Assembly: GCA_021792355.1 (NCBI GenBank)
Contig: JAJYUV010000014.1
Location: 1-37,536 of the forward strand
Origin: Thermoplasmata archaeon
GTDB taxonomy: Archaea; Thermoplasmatota; Thermoplasmata; Thermoplasmatales; GCA-001856825
Direction of reading: 5' to 3'
Length of the DNA stretch: 37,536 nt
Below the pieces are notes generated by a model, which saw nothing but the letters and a program-made list of their open reading frames with translations, did not search any database and was not told where the DNA came from. Shown here one piece after another: positions 34,679-37,536 of the stretch; position 1 is the first letter of the stretch; each line of letters starts with the position of its first letter. The translations under genes and the position numbers were made by a program.

Positions 34679-35776
34679 GTGTCACGATTCCATCCAATGG
34701 CTAAGATTAATAAGACCTTCCAACATTACGGGAAAGATCAGGGAATGGAACGATTCATTGTTACCCCAAAAACGAGCAAGCTGAGACGGATGCCTGAATT
34801 TATTGCTAACCACATTTTCAATCTCAGATCCAAAATTCTGAGTCTGAAGATCAAAGTCGCTTTAAACTACTCAAACATCACGCTACGGAACTGGATCTCA
34901 ACTGACATTATGCTCTTGTCAAGAATGGGCTACAAAGTGAATATCACAGCCGAAGCGATATCCTTTGATCTTCTCGAGAGAACGAGGTCTACTTTTGTTA
35001 ACGGAAGCATTAACCGAGCTTATGCCATAATAGGCCTATTCTCTGCTTCTTCAAGATACGGGTATCAATTAGTAAATGAGAGGAATAAGGTTTGCACCAA
35101 CAGATTTGTAATACTCAAAAATGAAACAATTGAGCTCTATGACGGGATCAAGTTCTTGACCGAGAGCATAAACCCCTATGTTATTACAGAAACCTTTTTT
35201 CTTGGGATTCATGATAGTTTCGAACCGAAAGGGAAAACTGTTCTTGATATAGGTGCAGGTTTCGGCGATACACCCCTTTATTACGCTAAGAGAGGCGCTA
35301 GAGTTATAGCAGTAGAGCCCGTTAACTTTCTTTGGTTGGAAAAAAATATAGCTTTGAATACAGGTCTTTCTGGGAGCATCACAACACTACGAATAGCAGC
35401 TGGACGAGACGGAGAAATTGAGATGTATGTAAACGAGAATTTATCATTCGATGGTAATGCAATGTCTAACAGAAAAGAGGGAAAAAAGATAAAAGTTCAG
35501 TCTAAATCAATCAAGAAGATCATACGAGATTTGGGATTAACGAACATTGACTTTTTGAAATCAGACTGCAAAGGTTGTGAATCTGAGTTTGATGTAGATG
35601 ATTTTAAGCTAATAAAGGAGAGGGTCGAAATAGAATGCGTGCAAGATCCTAGAAAGATTATCGACGTTCTCCAGAAAGCGGACTTTAAGGTATTGATGCA
35701 TCACTATGATCCTACAAACAAACAACCATTTACGCGTGGGGGGACAATAGTAGGAGAGAAATTGTCAAATCATTAA
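34679..35776 (+). CDS. FkbM-family methyltransferase
   Basis: A 365-residue class I SAM methyltransferase. SAM motif I, VLDIGAGFGDTPLYYA, lies at about 187-202. AVEPVNFLWLEKNIALN is the acidic ribose-binding loop. LKSDCKGCESEFDVDD is the FkbM signature, here with K between Asp-Cys and Gly where DxEG is usual. The first 180 residues are a variable extension. Its role is probably O-methylation of a sugar hydroxyl. Start is uncertain: GTG 34679, ATG 34697 and ATG 34745 are in frame and no clear TATA box chooses among them. It follows the flippase by about 115 bases, likely in the same transcript. It resembles the frameshifted FkbM at 10835 in architecture. Confidence 0.82.
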   Translation: MSRFHPMAKINKTFQHYGKDQGMERFIVTPKTSKLRRMPEFIANHIFNLRSKILSLKIKVALNYSNITLRNWISTDIMLLSRMGYKVNITAEAISFDLLERTRSTFVNGSINRAYAIIGLFSASSRYGYQLVNERNKVCTNRFVILKNETIELYDGIKFLTESINPYVITETFFLGIHDSFEPKGKTVLDIGAGFGDTPLYYAKRGARVIAVEPVNFLWLEKNIALNTGLSGSITTLRIAAGRDGEIEMYVNENLSFDGNAMSNRKEGKKIKVQSKSIKKIIRDLGLTNIDFLKSDCKGCESEFDVDDFKLIKERVEIECVQDPRKIIDVLQKADFKVLMHHYDPTNKQPFTRGGTIVGEKLSNH

Positions 35777-35864
35777 GAGATTCACCCATGCCTTCGGACT
35801 TGGCTGTTCACAGTTGTTTTTTCAATATATCTTCAGTTGAACCTTAAAAACGTCTCTATACGGA

Positions 35865-36038
35865 ATGAAAAAACTGGGAAAAATTTTGTTTCAGTCGTTT
35901 TTACGATTTGCGATATATATCGGCATGATGAGGGTGTTGAGGACATTCGACAGGGGCGATATAGAATTCACCAGCAAGAAGCTGAAAAATAGACGGTACA
36001 TAAGTCAAGATTACCGTCTGTGGAATTGGGAGTTTTAG
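35865..36038 (+). CDS. Small 57-residue protein, unknown
   Basis: ATG 35865 opens 57 codons to a TAG at 36036-36038. The N-terminal half is a mixed hydrophobic/basic helix (FLRFAIYIGMMRVLR). The second half is basic and ends in aromatic residues (RRYISQDYRLWNWEF). CCTTAAAAAC lies about 18 bases upstream as a weak TATA-like element. It converges with the secreted-protein gene, the two stops being two bases apart. Composition suggests a small membrane-associated or nucleic-acid-binding protein. No family is recognised; it could be a chance ORF, although codon choice looks native. Confidence 0.45.
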   Translation: MKKLGKILFQSFLRFAIYIGMMRVLRTFDRGDIEFTSKKLKNRRYISQDYRLWNWEF

Positions 36039-36040
36039 AT

Positions 36041-36943
36041 TCACTCGTCCTTATCCTCAGACTTAGCCTCTTTTGCAGTTTTTCTCTGCTTTCTTTTAAT
36101 TTTAGTCCTAAGTATCAACAATGCAGCGACAATAACTATCAGGACGGCGAGGTCTATTTCATAGCCAATAGGCGATGATGCACTAATCAGTACTACGGTA
36201 TTATTCCAGTTTAAAACTCCATTCTTAGGACTTGCAGAATACCCGGAAGGGAGATATACTACGAAATTGTAGCTGCCATTCGTCAAATTCATATATATGA
36301 AACTTGACGAAGAATTATAGTATGTACCGTTTATCCTGACACCCCAGTGGGCACCTGACGGAAGACCCGTTTCAATGAACGTAAATTGTACAGACACTAG
36401 AAATCTCAGGGTAACATTTACGTTCCTTCCATTGACAGTGATGCTTCCATTATGACTCGCTAGGATGGCGCCAGTCACCCTGCCTACAGAATAGGCGTAC
36501 GTGCCATTTCTCAAGTGAAAAATAATCGATGAATTAATAGAGCTTTCCGTAACATTTCTAATGGTTACATTCCATATTGTTCCTGTCCCCAGACCCGACT
36601 CAAAGAAGGAGACGTTGTACAGAGGCGCACCGAATACTACGTTGTAGGAAACATTCTCCCCCGAGATCGCTATAGAAAATTTGTTGGGAACGGCCTCCAG
36701 GCCATCAACGTTTGGAATCCTGATGGAATACGTTCCGTTTGCGGCCTCAAAAACGATTGTTGAGTTGTTTGATGCGGGAAGCTTCGCACCATTCACGTAG
36801 GCCTGCCAGGCACTTCCGTTAGGGAGGCCCGTCTCATTTATGGAAACGATATATTCTGACGGACTTTGTGAGTGAGATAAAGGTGGAATAATGATTATCA
36901 TAAAAACAATCAACACTGCAATAATCCGTACGGCCCGTTGCAT
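36041..36943 (-). CDS. Secreted/anchored protein with three 'ETGLP' repeats
   Basis: A 300-residue surface protein. An N-terminal signal peptide (about 1-25, IIAVLIVFMIIIIPPL) is followed by three repeats of about 75 residues, each opening with a variant of F/I-x-E-T/S-G-L-P/G-x-G-x-x-W: INETGLPNGSAW, FFESGLGTGTIW and FIETGLPSGAHW. A C-terminal helix (about 262-279, LAVLIVIVAALLILR) precedes a highly charged Lys/Glu tail. Many N-x-S/T sequons suggest N-glycosylation. Such repeats occur in thermopsin-like and other exported proteins of Thermoplasmata; no protease residues are seen here. It likely stands on the cell surface. A TATA-like ACTTTATACC lies about 26 bases before the ATG. Confidence 0.8.
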   Translation of the reverse strand: MQRAVRIIAVLIVFMIIIIPPLSHSQSPSEYIVSINETGLPNGSAWQAYVNGAKLPASNNSTIVFEAANGTYSIRIPNVDGLEAVPNKFSIAISGENVSYNVVFGAPLYNVSFFESGLGTGTIWNVTIRNVTESSINSSIIFHLRNGTYAYSVGRVTGAILASHNGSITVNGRNVNVTLRFLVSVQFTFIETGLPSGAHWGVRINGTYYNSSSSFIYMNLTNGSYNFVVYLPSGYSASPKNGVLNWNNTVVLISASSPIGYEIDLAVLIVIVAALLILRTKIKRKQRKTAKEAKSEDKDE

Positions 36944-36964
36944 TGTGCCGTTAATGACTGTCGG

Positions 36965-36974
36965 GGTATAAAGT
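36965..36974 (-). promoter_or_regulatory. TATA-like box for the secreted repeat protein
   Basis: On the minus strand ACTTTATACC is centred about 26 bases before ATG 36943, again leaderless spacing. Confidence 0.5.
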
Positions 36975-37124
36975 TTAAGCCCTCAGTTGGGCGATCAGAC
37001 CTATCTGGCGATTGGTTTGGGCTACATAGAATCAAGTATGTGTTTGCATAAGATTACAACCGTAAAGCCGAAATAGCTGAAAAGGTGTGTGAATTTTTCA
37101 GTAGAAGATGTTAAAATATATATG

Positions 37125-37134
37125 CAATATAAAA
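37125..37134 (+). promoter_or_regulatory. TATA-like box for the DUF2079-like gene
   Basis: CAATATAAAA is centred about 24 bases before ATG 37154; a second AT-rich element (AAATATATAT) lies just upstream. Confidence 0.5.
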
Positions 37135-37153
37135 GTACGAGGTATGGGAAGGG

Positions 37154-37536
37154 ATGCATTATTTGCGATTTCTAACCAGACCTGAAAAAATTCAGTTGAT
37201 TCTTCTAGCCATAGCGAACCTTTCCTACGTAATATATTGGTCTATATTTTCCATCGATAGGTTTTACTCCCTTCACGCCTACGTGTTTGATCTTGGCGTC
37301 GCAATGGAATCCGGCTGGCTGATATTCCACACACACTGGACTCTCAGCTATTTCTTCAATAACTTTTACTCTCTATCAGGAAGAATCCTCCTTTCTCCCC
37401 TTTTCATAGCAGGGAATTTCACATTTATTCTAGTGGTGCAGACTGTTGCAATCTCCTTGGGATCTGTGTTCGTTTTCTTGATTGCCAAGAGAGTGCTCAG
37501 GGATGAAATCCTCCCTATTTTCATTGCTTTGTCCTA
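37154..37536 (+). CDS. DUF2079-like polytopic membrane protein (N-terminal part)
   Basis: The first 127 residues of a membrane protein cut off by the right edge. A first helix (LILLAIANLSYVIYWSIFSI) is followed by RFYSLHAYVFDLGVAMESGW, where the FDLG element near 50-55 is characteristic of DUF2079 proteins (predicted GT-C-like membrane enzymes). A second and third hydrophobic segment follow. ATG 37154 is preceded by GGGAAGGG, unusual here as it looks like a Shine-Dalgarno, and by a TATA-like box at 37125-37134. An ATG at 37144 is in another frame and stops early. DUF2079 members may transfer sugars from lipid carriers on the outer face; this is inference. Confidence 0.7.
   Translation, partial: MHYLRFLTRPEKIQLILLAIANLSYVIYWSIFSIDRFYSLHAYVFDLGVAMESGWLIFHTHWTLSYFFNNFYSLSGRILLSPLFIAGNFTFILVVQTVAISLGSVFVFLIAKRVLRDEILPIFIALS

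Noticed and set aside
1..37536. tRNA genes, rRNA genes and CRISPR arrays
   Set aside because: I looked for tRNA T-loop-like motifs and for regularly spaced direct repeats by eye and saw none; a covariance search would be needed to exclude small RNAs.

Overview
The window looks like part of a cell-surface polysaccharide / glycoprotein-glycan island of an archaeon, most likely a Thermoplasmata (Thermoplasmatales-like) member. This assignment is inference. It rests on four things seen here: TATA-like boxes centred about 23-28 bases before start codons with almost no Shine-Dalgarno leaders, several GTG/TTG starts, AGA/AGG/ATA-rich codon use, and a secreted protein built of 'ETGLP' repeats of the kind common in Thermoplasmata. 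No tRNA, rRNA or CRISPR array was found.

Region 1 (1-7550) is an intact sugar-nucleotide block. A divergent GHMP sugar kinase (cut by the window edge) faces an extended SDR epimerase, a DPM1/ALG5-like GT2, a phosphomannomutase-type HAD protein and a tight operon. In that operon a nucleotidyltransferase, a UDP-sugar 6-dehydrogenase, a UDP-xylose-synthase-like SDR and a dTDP-rhamnose-4-epimerase-like SDR with a cysteine-rich insert overlap or abut. The set could supply UDP-GlcA/UDP-xylose, a 6-deoxyhexose and perhaps a heptose.

Region 2 (7560-13950) holds glycosyltransferases mixed with wreckage. A GT4 gene is frameshifted and cut off by an IS110-type remnant. Intact GT4, GT2 and GT-A-like genes follow, with a frameshifted FkbM methyltransferase and pieces of IS110-type and DDE transposases.

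Region 3 (13957-17960, minus strand) is a compact four-gene operon: C-methyltransferase, glucose-1-phosphate cytidylyltransferase (RfbF type) and two SDRs. It looks like a route to a CDP-linked, C-methyl-branched sugar, but no CDP-glucose 4,6-dehydratase is present in the window.

Region 4 (17961-22950) is accessory DNA. It has a divergent pair (small charged protein and winged-helix regulator), a homeodomain-like HTH plus coiled-coil protein, and a decayed DDE transposase with two frameshifts.

Region 5 (22960-31389) has four more glycosyltransferases (GT4, GT4, GT2, GT4) and an 829-residue polytopic membrane protein with a sequon-rich outer domain. Region 6 (31390-33028) is IS debris with an 11-base C tract. 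Region 7 (33036-37536) has a Wzx-type flippase, an intact FkbM methyltransferase, a 57-codon small ORF, a secreted repeat protein anchored by a C-terminal membrane helix, and the start of a DUF2079-like membrane protein.

Working model (inference): regions 1 and 3 make activated sugars, the GT2/GT4 enzymes assemble a lipid-linked glycan, FkbM enzymes methylate it, and the flippase exports it. Repeated insertion, deletion and frameshift events between the glycosyltransferase genes suggest that the glycan structure turns over quickly.
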